The notes under the pieces: model-generated | What the model was told of the DNA's origin: nothing | Databases searched by the model: none | Seen by the model: only the letters and a program-made list of their open reading frames with translations | Translations under genes and position numbers: made by a program | DNA from: Actinoallomurus spadix | GTDB taxonomy: Bacteria > Actinomycetota > Actinomycetes > Streptosporangiales > Streptosporangiaceae | NCBI RefSeq assembly: GCF_024055725.1 | Contig: NZ_JAMXMX010000030.1 | Span: 1-64,000 of the forward strand | Reading direction: 5' to 3' | Length of the DNA: 64,000 nt | In this document: positions 35,019 to 44,380 of the stretch, one piece after another | How the letters are laid out: each line of letters begins with the position of its first letter | Position numbering within the stretch: position 1 is the first letter of the stretch

Positions 35019-35683
35019 CGAGGGCGGAACGGGAACGGGGGATCGCGCGTCGGACAGGCGTGAACGAAGCACCGGGCTGCATCACCGTCCCCGCGATGAT
35101 CATCGTCGTGCCGATCCGGCTGCTGTGGGAGTTGCTCGCCCTGATCGGGCGATTGGTCGGCAGGTACGTCCTGCGGCCGCTCGGATGGCTCGTGTACCAC
35201 GGCCTCATCCGGCCGGTCGCCTGGCTGGTGCGGGTGCTGGTGATCCTCCCGCTGCGCTGGGTGGCCGAGACGATCCTCGCGCCGCTGGGCCGGGCGGTGT
35301 ACCGCTACCTCCTGCGGCCGGTCGGGCGCGCCCTGGCCTGGTGCCTGGCGATCGTCCTCCTGCCGTTCGCCTACGCGGCGCACTGGATCGGCCGCGGCCT
35401 GGCCGCCCTGTGGCGCGCCGCGTGGCCGCTGCTGGCCGCTTTGGGCCGCGGCGTCGCCCACCTCTGGCGGCTCGCCGGAGTCGTGCTGTTCCATCTCCTC
35501 GTCCGGCCCGTGCGGTGGTTCTGGCGCGTCTTCCTGCGGCCGGTCCTCCGCGCGCTCGCCGTCGTCTGGCGTGTCACCGTGCTGACACCCGCCAGATGGG
35601 TGCGTGTCAACATCCTGAAACCCGCCGGAGCGGCCGTTCGTTCCGTGTTCCGGGCACTGGGGCTGGATACACGGCGCCCGTGA
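35015..35683 (+). CDS. membrane protein built of repeated LRPV/W-rich segments
   Basis: Up to 222 aa; GTG 35015 overlaps the LacI stop, with GTG 35060 and ATG 35096 as alternatives. The sequence is a series of similar 20-25-residue steps centred on YVLRPLGWLV, LIRPVAWLVR, ILPLRWVAE, YLLRPVGRAL, LLVRPVRWFW and FLRPVLRALA: hydrophobic with regularly spaced Arg, Pro and Trp. No known fold is recognised; amphipathic membrane-lying helices are likely. Confidence 0.6.
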   Translation: MTRAERERGIARRTGVNEAPGCITVPAMIIVVPIRLLWELLALIGRLVGRYVLRPLGWLVYHGLIRPVAWLVRVLVILPLRWVAETILAPLGRAVYRYLLRPVGRALAWCLAIVLLPFAYAAHWIGRGLAALWRAAWPLLAALGRGVAHLWRLAGVVLFHLLVRPVRWFWRVFLRPVLRALAVVWRVTVLTPARWVRVNILKPAGAAVRSVFRALGLDTRRP

Positions 35684-35751
35684 CCCCGTACTCTTAGGAG
35701 ACAGAGACTTTTGGACTGGCACGAGTAGGAAGGACCGAAACCCTGGCACCC

Positions 35752-36570
35752 ATGCCGGAGGGCCCGGCGCCGGCCCCAGTGACCCAGCGCCTGCGCGTGC
35801 GGTACGCCAAGCGCGGCAGGATGCGGTTCACCAGCCACCGAGACATCTCCCGGGCCGTGGAACGCGCCGTACGGCGTGCCGGGATCCCGGTGGCCTTCAG
35901 CGCCGGATTCTCTCCGCACCCGAAGATCTCCTACACGGGTGCGGCGGCAACCGGGGTCGCCAGTGAGGCGGAGTATCTCGAGATCGGGCTCACCGCCCAC
36001 CGCGATCCGGAGCAGGTCCGGGCCGCCCTCGACGCAGTACTGCCCGACGGGCTCGACATTCTCGAGGTCGTCGAGGCGGGGGCCGGGGCGCTGGCGGACC
36101 GCCTGGAGGCATCGCGGTGGCTCGTGCGCCTCGACGGCGTCGCCCCCGACGTCGCCGACGCGGCCGTCCGTGCGTTCACGGCGGCCGATGAGATCGAGGT
36201 CGAGCGCCTCACGAAGAAGGGACGCCGGCGTTTTGACGCTCGCGCCGCGGTCATCGCGTGCGAGGTCGACCGGCGTGCCACCCAGGACGCGGATGCCGAC
36301 TGTGCCATACTTCGAATGGTTGTTCGGCACACGACACCCGCTGTTCGACCGGACGACGTCCTCACCGGCCTTCGTCAGGTGGCCGACCTCGCGCCGCCGT
36401 CACCGCCCATGGTGACGCGGCTGGCGCAGGGGCCGCTCGACGATTCCACCGGTGAGCTCACCGACCCGCTGGCCTCCGACCGGCAGACCGCACCGGCAGG
36501 CGATGACGCCGCCGCGAGCGCGGACGCCGTACGAGCAGCGGCGCCGGACGCCGTCGGCGCCCAGTCGTAA
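35752..36570 (+). CDS. TIGR03936 / DUF2344 radical SAM-associated protein
   Basis: 272 aa. N-terminal RLRVRYAKRGRMRFTSHRDISR and FSAGFSPHPKISYTG are the DUF2344 signature. It is the regular partner of the TIGR03960 radical SAM protein, and a link to RNA or ribosome maturation is suspected from its place before rne. The C-terminal 60 residues are low-complexity Asp/Ala-rich. Confidence 0.88.
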   Translation: MPEGPAPAPVTQRLRVRYAKRGRMRFTSHRDISRAVERAVRRAGIPVAFSAGFSPHPKISYTGAAATGVASEAEYLEIGLTAHRDPEQVRAALDAVLPDGLDILEVVEAGAGALADRLEASRWLVRLDGVAPDVADAAVRAFTAADEIEVERLTKKGRRRFDARAAVIACEVDRRATQDADADCAILRMVVRHTTPAVRPDDVLTGLRQVADLAPPSPPMVTRLAQGPLDDSTGELTDPLASDRQTAPAGDDAAASADAVRAAAPDAVGAQS

Positions 36571-36736
36571 ACGGATTCGTGCGGCGCATGGATCCTCGGG
36601 GACGGCCGGGCGCACCCCTGATGACTTTGTCGGCACGGTCCACCAGGGCCATGCCGGCGACAACGACAAACGAAGAGTTCCTGTGCGGCGCACCCCTCGC
36701 GGGTCGCGCCCGGGAGCCTGACGGGAGACAGCCCGC
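36571..36736 (+). other. intergenic region upstream of rne
   Basis: 166 bp. GTGCGGCGCA occurs twice (near 36580 and 36681). No clear promoter or ORF is seen. Confidence 0.3.
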
Positions 36737-39439
36737 ATGCTTGACAAGGAGTTCGGTGACGCCGCCGGCGGCACCGGAGACAACATCCTCGAAACCGGTG
36801 AACAGCCCAAGAAGACCACCCGCCCGCGGCGCGCGAGCCGCCCGGCGGGCCCTCCGCCGGAGCCTGAGGAGGTCGCCGGCCCGCGGCCGGTGACCCGGTC
36901 CGCGGCTGCGGCCGCGGAGGCCACGCCGCCGGGGGCGAGCGACGCCGCGTCCGGCGGCACCCCGGGCGACGCCGCGACCGGCGCGCAGGGCGGGGACGCC
37001 CCGGGCACCAAGGACGAGGGCGCCGCGAGCGCGCCCGCCAAGACCACCCGGGCCCGCCGGACCCGTAAGGCCGCCGCCGCGCCGGAGCCCGCGCCCGAGC
37101 CGTCGGCGCAGGGCGCGCCGGAGCCGTTCGCGCCGCCTGCGCCGGAGCCGGTGGCTCCGGCCGGGGCCGTGACCAGGCCCGCCGGGCCGCCGCCCGCCGT
37201 GCCCGAGGCCGCGTTCCAGCCGCCGATGCCGGTCTTCCAGCCGCCGCAGCTGCCCGAGGAGGAGGCGGCGCCGCGGTCGCGGTCCCGCGCCGAGGCGCAG
37301 CCGAAGGCCGAGGCGAAGGCCAAGACGGACGTGAAGGCCAAGGCCGACGTCAAGGCCAAGGCCGATGTCAAGGTCGAGGCCCCGCCGGCTCCGGAGGAGC
37401 CGGAGGACGAGCAGGACGAGGACGAGGACGGCACGGACCGGTCCGGGCGCCGGCGCCGCCGCCGGGGCGGCCGGGGCCGGGGCAAGGCGCGTGACGGCCA
37501 GGAGGCCGAGGACCGGACCGAGGACGAGGCCGAGGCCGGGTCGAAGCCGGCCGAGGAGGAGTCCGAACAGGACGCCGACGACGAGCAGGGCGAGGGCGGC
37601 ACCCGTCGCCGTCGCCGGCGCCGCCGCCGTAGTTCCGGGGCCGACACCGAGGAGATCTCCCCCGACGACCCGCCGAACACCGTCGTCCACGTCCGCGAGC
37701 CGCGCGTCGTCGAGGACGAGGTTCAGGCCGTCAAGGGCTCGACCCGGCTGGAGGCCAAGAAGCAGCGCCGCCGGGAGGGCCGTGAGCAGGGCCGCCGCCG
37801 CCCGCCGATCGTGACCGAGTCGGAGTTCCTGGCCCGCCGTGAGTCGGTCGAGCGCATCATGGTGATCCGCTCGGAGGGCGAGCGCACGCAGATCGGCGTG
37901 CTGGAGGACAAGGTCCTGGTCGAGCACTACGTCGACCGGTCCAGCCACCAGTCCTACATCGGCAACGTCTACCTCGGGAAGGTGCAGAACGTCCTGCCGT
38001 CGATGGAGGCGGCGTTCGTCGACATCGGCAAGGGGCGCAACGCCGTCCTGTACGCCGGTGAGGTCAACTGGGACCTCGCGGGCCTGGAGGGCCAGCCGCG
38101 CCGTATCGAGTCGGCGCTGAAGTCCGGCCAGTCGGTGCTGGTGCAGGTCACCAAGGACCCCGTCGGGCACAAGGGCGCCCGGCTGACGAGCCAGATCTCG
38201 CTGCCCGGCCGCTACCTGGTGTACGTCCCGGACGGTTCGATGACCGGCATCAGCCGCAAGCTGCCCGACAAGGAGCGCTCGCGGCTCAAGCAGATCCTCA
38301 AGAAGATCATGCCTGAGAACGCCGGCGTGATCGTGCGCACCGCGGCGGAGGGCGCGACCGAGGATGAGCTGTCCCGCGACGTCTCCCGCCTGGCCGCGCA
38401 GTGGGAGAACATCAACCGCCAGTCGAAGACCGCGTCCGCGCCGGCGATGCTGTACGGCGAGCCGGACCTGACCATCCGCGTGGTCCGCGACATCTTCAAC
38501 GAGGACTTCACCAAGCTCGTCGTGCAGGGCGACGACGCGTGGGACATGGTGCAGGAGTACGTCGGCTACGTCGCCCCGCACCTGGCCGACCGGCTGGAGA
38601 AGTGGGCCGACGACGAGGACGTCTTCACGTCGTACCGGATCGACGAGCAGATGGCCAAGGCGCTCGACCGCAAGGTCTGGCTGCCCAGCGGCGGCTCGCT
38701 GGTGATCGACCGGACCGAGGCGATGACGGTCGTCGACGTCAACACCGGCAAGTTCACCGGGCAGGGCGGCAACCTCGAGGAGACCGTCACCCGGAACAAC
38801 CTCGAGGCCGCCGAGGAGATCGTGCACCAGCTGCGGCTGCGTGACATCGGCGGCATCATCGTCATCGACTTCATCGACATGGTCCTCGAGAGCAACCGCG
38901 ACCTGGTGCTGCGCCGGATGCTCGAGTGCCTGTCGCGGGACCGTACCAAGCACCAGGTCGCCGAGGTGACCTCGCTCGGGCTCGTCCAGATGACCCGTAA
39001 GCGGGTCGGCGGCGGGCTGTTGGAGTCGTTCTCCGAGCCGTGCGACTGCTGCAACGGCCGGGGCATCCACGTCACCCTCTCGCCGGTCGAGCCGAAGGCG
39101 GAGAAGACCGCGTCCAGCCGCCGTAAGAAGCGCAAGGGCGAGGTCGAGAAGGCGGTCGAGGACAAGCTCGCGCGCGCCGAGCGCCGTGCGGCCCGCGCGG
39201 ACGCCAAGGCCGCCGAGGCCAAGGAGACGGAGCCCGAGGCCGCGACGGCCGGCGCCGACGAGGCGGCGGAGCCCGCGTCCGGCCCTGCGGAGGCGCGTCC
39301 CGCCGAGGTTCCCGAGGCGGTCTCCGCGGGGGCCGAGGAGGCCGGGTCCGAGGCGCTCGACGCCGAGCCGTCGACCAACGGCCGCCGGCGGCGCACCCGG
39401 CGGTCCCCGCGGGCGCGGTCCGAGGCCGCGGCGGAGTGA
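36737..39439 (+). CDS. rne: RNase E/G family endoribonuclease
   Basis: 900 aa. The catalytic core is internal: S1 domain (SYIGNVYLGKVQNVLPSMEAA), 5'-sensor/RNase H region, DNase I-like metal site TVVDVNTGKFTG and IDFIDMVLES, and the zinc-link region EPCDCCNGRG. Long disordered arms flank it. The first ~340 residues are Ala/Pro/Glu-rich with Arg blocks ([21 protein letters not shown]); the last ~120 are Ala/Glu/Arg-rich. This internal-core layout is the actinobacterial form. Roles: mRNA decay and rRNA processing. Confidence 0.93.
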   Translation: MLDKEFGDAAGGTGDNILETGEQPKKTTRPRRASRPAGPPPEPEEVAGPRPVTRSAAAAAEATPPGASDAASGGTPGDAATGAQGGDAPGTKDEGAASAPAKTTRARRTRKAAAAPEPAPEPSAQGAPEPFAPPAPEPVAPAGAVTRPAGPPPAVPEAAFQPPMPVFQPPQLPEEEAAPRSRSRAEAQPKAEAKAKTDVKAKADVKAKADVKVEAPPAPEEPEDEQDEDEDGTDRSGRRRRRRGGRGRGKARDGQEAEDRTEDEAEAGSKPAEEESEQDADDEQGEGGTRRRRRRRRRSSGADTEEISPDDPPNTVVHVREPRVVEDEVQAVKGSTRLEAKKQRRREGREQGRRRPPIVTESEFLARRESVERIMVIRSEGERTQIGVLEDKVLVEHYVDRSSHQSYIGNVYLGKVQNVLPSMEAAFVDIGKGRNAVLYAGEVNWDLAGLEGQPRRIESALKSGQSVLVQVTKDPVGHKGARLTSQISLPGRYLVYVPDGSMTGISRKLPDKERSRLKQILKKIMPENAGVIVRTAAEGATEDELSRDVSRLAAQWENINRQSKTASAPAMLYGEPDLTIRVVRDIFNEDFTKLVVQGDDAWDMVQEYVGYVAPHLADRLEKWADDEDVFTSYRIDEQMAKALDRKVWLPSGGSLVIDRTEAMTVVDVNTGKFTGQGGNLEETVTRNNLEAAEEIVHQLRLRDIGGIIVIDFIDMVLESNRDLVLRRMLECLSRDRTKHQVAEVTSLGLVQMTRKRVGGGLLESFSEPCDCCNGRGIHVTLSPVEPKAEKTASSRRKKRKGEVEKAVEDKLARAERRAARADAKAAEAKETEPEAATAGADEAAEPASGPAEARPAEVPEAVSAGAEEAGSEALDAEPSTNGRRRRTRRSPRARSEAAAE
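37307..37378 (+). repeat. 18-bp tandem repeat in the RNase E N-terminal arm
   Basis: Units like GTGAAGGCCAAGGCCGAC repeat about three to four times in frame, encoding (V/A)KAKADV steps. Lysine/alanine/aspartate helix-forming repeat, possibly RNA- or membrane-binding. Confidence 0.75.
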
Positions 39440-39446
39440 ACGTGCG

Positions 39447-39479
39447 GCGCCCGGTCGTCCCGTCCGGACGGCCGGGTGC
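39447..39479 (+). terminator. GC-rich hairpin after rne
   Basis: 14-bp stem GCGCCCGGTCGTCC / GGACGGCCGGGTGC (two G-T pairs), loop CGTCC, no T-run. Probable terminator or processing structure. Confidence 0.6.
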
Positions 39480-39486
39480 CCGCCGG

Positions 39487-39517
39487 TTCGACCTGCGGTA
39501 GGGGAATCCGGTAGTCT
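39487..39517 (+). promoter_or_regulatory. probable promoter of rplU-rpmA
   Basis: TTCGAC, 19 bp, TAGTCT. It gives a leader of about 125 nt before the rplU GTG, long enough for ribosomal-protein feedback regulation. Confidence 0.5.
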
Positions 39518-39651
39518 AGGTACCCGGCGCTTTCCCGCGCCGTTGTTAGCGCGCCTGAGGCCCCCGGTGATCCGGTGGGTGCGGGCAGCAGCTTCCAAAC
39601 TGAGCTTGTTCGGTTAGTCGTGCCCGAGGCACGCAAAGGAAAGGTTCCGCG

Positions 39652-39966
39652 GTGTACGCGATCGTCCGTTGCGGCGGCAGGCAGGAGAAGGTGGCCGTCG
39701 ACGATGTGCTCACCGTCGACAAGGTGGCCGGTGAGGTCGGCTCGACGGTGACGCTCCCGGCCGTGCTCGTCGTTGACGGCGACAACGTCGTCAGCGCGCC
39801 CGGCGAGGTGGCCAAGTACGAGGTCACCGCCGAGATCCTTGGTGCGACCAAGGGCCCGAAGATCAACATCATGCACTACCGGAACAAGACCGGGTACAAG
39901 CGGCGCATGGGTCACCGCCAGCCGTACACCCAGGTCAAGGTCACCGGTATCAAGGCCGGAAAGTAG
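39652..39966 (+). CDS. rplU: 50S ribosomal protein L21
   Basis: 104 aa from GTG at 39652 with AAAGGAAAGG upstream. MYAIVRCGGRQEKVAVDD and the C-terminal KTGYKRRMGHRQPYTQVKV are the L21 signature. Large-subunit protein. Operon with rpmA, 9 bp downstream. Confidence 0.97.
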   Translation: MYAIVRCGGRQEKVAVDDVLTVDKVAGEVGSTVTLPAVLVVDGDNVVSAPGEVAKYEVTAEILGATKGPKINIMHYRNKTGYKRRMGHRQPYTQVKVTGIKAGK

Positions 39967-39975
39967 GTCGCAGAC

Positions 39976-40233
39976 ATGGCACACAAGAAGGGCGCGTCCT
40001 CCAGCCGTAACGGCCGCGACTCGAACGCCCAGCGTCTGGGCGTCAAGCGGTTCGGCGGGCAGGTCGTCAACGCCGGCGAGATCATCGTCCGCCAGCGCGG
40101 CACGCACTTCCACCCGGGTCCGGGCGTGGGCCGTGGCGGCGACGACACGCTGTTCGCGCTGATCCCCGGTGCGGTGGAGTTCGGCCGTTACCGCGGCCGT
40201 CGCGCCGTGAGCATCGTCCCGCCGGCGGAGTAG
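39976..40233 (+). CDS. rpmA: 50S ribosomal protein L27
   Basis: 85 aa. [19 protein letters not shown] and [18 protein letters not shown] are conserved. L27 reaches toward the peptidyl transferase centre with its N-terminus; here that end starts directly with MAHKKG, with no cleavable extension as found in Firmicutes. Confidence 0.97.
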   Translation: MAHKKGASSSRNGRDSNAQRLGVKRFGGQVVNAGEIIVRQRGTHFHPGPGVGRGGDDTLFALIPGAVEFGRYRGRRAVSIVPPAE

Positions 40234-40260
40234 GTCCGCCGACGCGACAGGTTTTTCCAG

Positions 40261-40302
40261 GACGAGGGCGGGCCGTTGATCGGTCCGCCCTCGTCGTTTT
40301 TT
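40261..40302 (+). terminator. rho-independent terminator after rpmA
   Basis: 14-bp stem GACGAGGGCGGGCC / GGTCCGCCCTCGTC with one G-T pair, loop GTTGATC, then six T. The T-run ends 16 bp before the obgE start. Confidence 0.92.
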
Positions 40303-40318
40303 GACGGAGGGGGAGGGC

Positions 40319-41749
40319 ATGCCGGACGAGACGCCGCAGCCGGCGCCGGCGCGGCGCGGTCACAGCGGGCCGCCGGGAGCGCAGTTCATCGACCGGGTCG
40401 TCCTGCACGTCCAGGCCGGCAACGGAGGTCACGGCTGCGCCTCCGTGCACCGGGAGAAGTTCAAGCCGCTCGGCGGGCCGGACGGCGGCAACGGCGGGCG
40501 GGGCGGTGACGTCATCCTGGAGGTCGACCCCAACACCGCCAGCCTCCTCGACTACCACCACCGGCCCAGCCGCAAGGCGACCGGCGGCAAGCAGGGCCAG
40601 GGGTCGAACAAGAACGGCGCGAACGGCGTGGACCTCGTGCTGCCGGTCCCGAACGGCACGGTCGTCAAGACCCGTGACGGCGAGGTGCTGGCCGACCTGG
40701 TCGGAGCCGGCACGCGGTTCGTCATCGCACGCGGCGGCCACGGCGGGCTGGGCAACGCCGCCCTGGCCAACGCCAAGCGCAAGGCCCCTGGGTTCGCGCT
40801 GCTCGGCGAGCCGGGCGAGGAGCTCGACGTCGTGCTGGAGCTGAAGACCGTCGCGGACGTCGCGCTGGTCGGGTTCCCGAGCGCGGGCAAGTCGTCGCTG
40901 ATCGCGGCGCTGTCCGCGGCCAAGCCGAAGATCGCCGACTACCCGTTCACGACGCTGACCCCGAACCTCGGCGTGGTCAGCGCCGGTGAGGTCGTCTACA
41001 CGGTCGCGGACGTGCCGGGCCTGATCGAGGGCGCCAGCGAGGGCAAGGGCCTCGGCCTGCAGTTCCTGCGCCACATCGAACGGGCCTCCACACTCGTCCA
41101 CGTCCTCGACTGCGCCACCCTCGAACCGGGCCGCGACCCGCTGTCGGACTTCGAGGTGATCGAGGCGGAGCTCACCGCGTACGACACCCTGGGCGACGAG
41201 CCGCTGTCGGGCCGCCCGCGCCTGGTCGTGCTCAACAAGGTCGACGTGCCCGACGCGCGGGACCTGGCCGAGCTGGTCCGCCCGGAGTTCGAGCAGCGCG
41301 GGCTGAAGGTCTTCGAGGTGTCCGCCGCGACTCACGAGGGGCTGCGCGAGCTGAGCTTCGCGATGGCCGAGATGGTGGCCGCGCACCGCGCCGCGCTGCC
41401 GGTGGAGGAGCCCACCCGGCTGGTGATCCGGCCCGCGCCCGTCGGCGGCGCCGACTTCGAGGTGCGCGCCCTCCCCGACGGGGAGTACCTCGTGACCGGC
41501 GAGAAGCCGATCCGCTGGCTGCGGCAGACCGACTTCAGCAATGACGAGGCCGTCGGTTACCTCGCCGACCGGCTCGCCCGGCTCGGCGTCGAGGAGCGCC
41601 TGGCGGAGGCGGGCGCCGAGCCGGGCGCCACGGTGTACATCGGCTCCGAGGACGAGTCGATCGTCTTCGACTGGGAGCCCGAGGTGTCGGCCGGGCCCGA
41701 GCAGGCCCTCGGCCGGCGCGGCACCGACCTGCGCCTGGAGGGCCGCTGA
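40319..41749 (+). CDS. obgE: ribosome-associated GTPase ObgE/CgtA
   Basis: 476 aa from ATG at 40319 behind GGAGGGGGAGGG. Obg domain with Gly-rich loops ([13 protein letters not shown]), G domain with P-loop [18 protein letters not shown] and LNKVDV, then the C-terminal OCT domain typical of Gram-positive forms. It acts in 50S assembly and stress or developmental control. Because the rpmA terminator lies directly upstream, its expression must come from read-through or a very short leader. Confidence 0.95.
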   Translation: MPDETPQPAPARRGHSGPPGAQFIDRVVLHVQAGNGGHGCASVHREKFKPLGGPDGGNGGRGGDVILEVDPNTASLLDYHHRPSRKATGGKQGQGSNKNGANGVDLVLPVPNGTVVKTRDGEVLADLVGAGTRFVIARGGHGGLGNAALANAKRKAPGFALLGEPGEELDVVLELKTVADVALVGFPSAGKSSLIAALSAAKPKIADYPFTTLTPNLGVVSAGEVVYTVADVPGLIEGASEGKGLGLQFLRHIERASTLVHVLDCATLEPGRDPLSDFEVIEAELTAYDTLGDEPLSGRPRLVVLNKVDVPDARDLAELVRPEFEQRGLKVFEVSAATHEGLRELSFAMAEMVAAHRAALPVEEPTRLVIRPAPVGGADFEVRALPDGEYLVTGEKPIRWLRQTDFSNDEAVGYLADRLARLGVEERLAEAGAEPGATVYIGSEDESIVFDWEPEVSAGPEQALGRRGTDLRLEGR

Positions 41750-41773
41750 TGACGGTGGAGCGGGGGCCGCGCC

Positions 41774-42922
41774 GTGCGTGAGGCGGTGACCCGCGCGCGG
41801 CGGATCGTCGTGAAGGCGGGGTCGTCCTCGCTCACGACGCCGGACGGGTCGATCGACGCCGCGCGCATCGACGCGCTCGTCGACGTCCTGGCCGGTTGGC
41901 GCCGCGACGACGGCCGCCCGGGCGCGTCCAGGGGCCGTGAGGTCGTCTTCGTCTCGTCCGGCGCGATCGCTGCCGGGCTCGGCCCGCTGAGCCTGTCCTC
42001 CCGGCCCCACGACCTGGCGCTGCAGCAGGCGGCGGCGAGCGTGGGGCAGGGCCTGCTGGTGGCCCGCTACACGGCGTCCTTCGCGCGGTACGGCCTGGGC
42101 GTCGGGCAGGTGCTGCTGACCGCCGACGACATGATGCGCCGCTCGCACCATCGCAACGCCCAGCGCACCCTCGAACAGCTCCTCGCCTTCGGCGTCGTGC
42201 CGATCGTCAACGAGAACGACACGGTCGCCACCGACGAGATCCGTTTCGGCGACAACGACCGGCTCGCCGCCCTCGTCGCGCATCTCATCCGCGCGGACGC
42301 GCTGGTCCTGCTGTCCGACGTGGACGCCCTCTACACCGGCGACCCGAGAGAGCCGGGCGCGCGGCGGATCACGGACGTCCGCGAGCCCGCCGACCTGGAC
42401 GGCGTACGCCTCGGCGGCTCGGGACGGGTCGGCACCGGCGGCATGGTGACCAAGGTCGAGGCGGCCCGCATCGCGGGCGTCCCGGTCGTCCTGACCAACG
42501 CCGACTCGGCCGGTCCCGCGCTCGCGGGCGAGAACGTCGGCACGTACTTCCATCCGGCCGGTGTCCAGCCGTCGACGCGGCGCCTGTGGCTGGCGCACGC
42601 GACGACCGGGCAGGGGCGGCTGCGGCTGGACCCGGGCGCGGTCGAGGCCGTGGTCCGCCGCCGCAAGTCGCTGCTGCCCGCCGGCCTGACCGGCGTGGAG
42701 GGCGACTTCAGCGCGGGCGACCCCGTGGACCTGTGCGACGACGACGGCCGGGTCGTCGCTCGCGGGCTGGTCAACTACGACGCGTCGGAGATCCCGGAGC
42801 TGATGGGCAGGTCGACGCGCTGGCTGGCGCGCGAGCTCGGCCCGGAGTACGAACGCGAGATCATCCACCGGGACGACCTGGTCGTCCTGGTCGGCGAGCA
42901 GGCGGCGACCCGCCGGTCCTAG
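41774..42922 (+). CDS. proB: glutamate 5-kinase
   Basis: 382 aa, GTG start. Amino acid kinase domain ([51 protein letters not shown]) plus a C-terminal PUA domain (about 285-382). First step of proline synthesis, feedback-inhibited by proline in characterised homologues. Confidence 0.95.
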   Translation: MREAVTRARRIVVKAGSSSLTTPDGSIDAARIDALVDVLAGWRRDDGRPGASRGREVVFVSSGAIAAGLGPLSLSSRPHDLALQQAAASVGQGLLVARYTASFARYGLGVGQVLLTADDMMRRSHHRNAQRTLEQLLAFGVVPIVNENDTVATDEIRFGDNDRLAALVAHLIRADALVLLSDVDALYTGDPREPGARRITDVREPADLDGVRLGGSGRVGTGGMVTKVEAARIAGVPVVLTNADSAGPALAGENVGTYFHPAGVQPSTRRLWLAHATTGQGRLRLDPGAVEAVVRRRKSLLPAGLTGVEGDFSAGDPVDLCDDDGRVVARGLVNYDASEIPELMGRSTRWLARELGPEYEREIIHRDDLVVLVGEQAATRRS

Positions 42923-42951
42923 AGACCGGCGCGGCCAGGAGGAGGACACAG

Positions 42952-44223
42952 ATGAGCAGTCAGGAGCAGGTTCTCGAGGTGGCGCGGCGCGCCAGGCAGG
43001 CCGCCGCCGAGCTGGCCCCGCTGCCGCGCGCGGTCAAGGACGCCGCGCTGCACGCCATCGCGGACGCCCTCGTGGCCGGCTCCGCGCGGATCGTCGAGGC
43101 CAACGCCGCCGACGTCGCCCGCGCCCGGGAGGCCGGCATCTCCGAGTACATGATCGATCGGCTGAGCCTGACCGACGAGCGGATCGCCGCGATCGCCGCC
43201 GCGGTCCGCCACGTCGCGTCCCTGCCGGACCCGGTGGGGGAGTCCGTGCGCGGCTACACCCTGCCGAACGGCCTGGAGCTGCGGCAGGTACGGGTCCCGC
43301 TCGGCGTGGTCGGCATCATCTACGAGGGCCGCCCGAACGTCACCGTCGACGCCGCCGCGCTGACCCTCAAGAGCGGCAACGCCGTGCTGCTGCGCGGCTC
43401 GTCCTCGGCGTACGACTCCAACACCGCGCTGGTCGAGGTCATGCGCGCGGCGCTCGCCGACGCGGGCGGGGTGCCGGCCGACGCGATCCAGCTCGTACCC
43501 GGCCGTGACCGTGACTCCGTCAAGCACCTGATGCGGGCCCGCGGCCTGGTCGACGTGCTGATCCCGCGGGGCGGCGCGTCGCTGATCAACTCGGTGGTCG
43601 AGGAGTCGACGGTGCCGGTCATCGAGACGGGCACCGGCAACTGCCACGTGTACGTCGACGCGGCCGCCGACCTCGACATGGCCGTGGACATCCTGGTGAA
43701 CGCCAAGACGCAGCGCCCGTCGGTGTGCAACGCCGCCGAGACGGTCCTGGTGCACCGCGACATCGCCGGGGAGTTCCTCCCGCGCGCGCTGCGGGCCCTG
43801 GGGGAGAAGGGCGTCACCGTGCACGGTGACGCCGCGGTCCGCGCGCACGCGGGTGAGGGCGCGACCGTCGTCGAGGCGACCGAGGAGGACTGGGGGACCG
43901 AGTACCTCTCTCTCGACCTCGCCGCCGCCGTCGTCGACTCCCTCGACGACGCCGTCGCGCACATCCGGAGGTACGGCTCGGCGCACACCGAGGCGATCGT
44001 CACGACGTCGCAGTCGGCGGCCCGGCGCTTCACGGCGCTCGTCGACTCCGCCGCCGTGATGGTGAACGCCTCGACGCGGTTCACCGATGGCGAGGAGTTC
44101 GGCTTCGGCGCCGAGATCGGCATCTCCACCCAGAAGCTCCACGCTCGCGGCCCCATGGGCCTGCCCGAGCTCACCTCGACGAAGTACATCGTCACCGGCG
44201 AGGGCCAGCTCAGGGGCGCCTGA
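42952..44223 (+). CDS. proA: gamma-glutamyl phosphate reductase
   Basis: 423 aa from ATG at 42952 preceded by AGGAGGAGG. Aldehyde-dehydrogenase fold; the active cysteine lies in [18 protein letters not shown]-terminal [19 protein letters not shown]. It reduces glutamyl phosphate to the semialdehyde. Follows proB by 29 bp. Confidence 0.96.
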   Translation: MSSQEQVLEVARRARQAAAELAPLPRAVKDAALHAIADALVAGSARIVEANAADVARAREAGISEYMIDRLSLTDERIAAIAAAVRHVASLPDPVGESVRGYTLPNGLELRQVRVPLGVVGIIYEGRPNVTVDAAALTLKSGNAVLLRGSSSAYDSNTALVEVMRAALADAGGVPADAIQLVPGRDRDSVKHLMRARGLVDVLIPRGGASLINSVVEESTVPVIETGTGNCHVYVDAAADLDMAVDILVNAKTQRPSVCNAAETVLVHRDIAGEFLPRALRALGEKGVTVHGDAAVRAHAGEGATVVEATEEDWGTEYLSLDLAAAVVDSLDDAVAHIRRYGSAHTEAIVTTSQSAARRFTALVDSAAVMVNASTRFTDGEEFGFGAEIGISTQKLHARGPMGLPELTSTKYIVTGEGQLRGA

Positions 44224-44238
44224 CCGCCGTGGGCGACG

Positions 44239-44268
44239 CGGCCCGACCCCCGTGACGGGGCCGGGCCG
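44239..44268 (+). terminator. hairpin after proA
   Basis: CGGCCCG / CGGGCCG plus CCCCG / CGGGG around loop TGA, with one mismatch; no T-run. Confidence 0.6.
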
Positions 44269-44380
44269 TGCTCGTTCACATCCCTCCCGCAGGGGAGCGC
44301 TCCGCGATCGGCGCCGCGCTGCCCGCCCTCCGCCGCGTCGCCGAGCTCGGCGAGTCCCGGAACGAACAGTGAGGACGAGC

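Noticed and set aside
37307-37378. short tandem repeats resembling a CRISPR or VNTR
   Set aside because: The units are contiguous, in frame with rne and have no spacers.
44270-44371. possible C-terminal remnant of a broken gene before the epoxide hydrolase
   Set aside because: About 33 codons are open on the plus strand, but no domain or start is recognisable.
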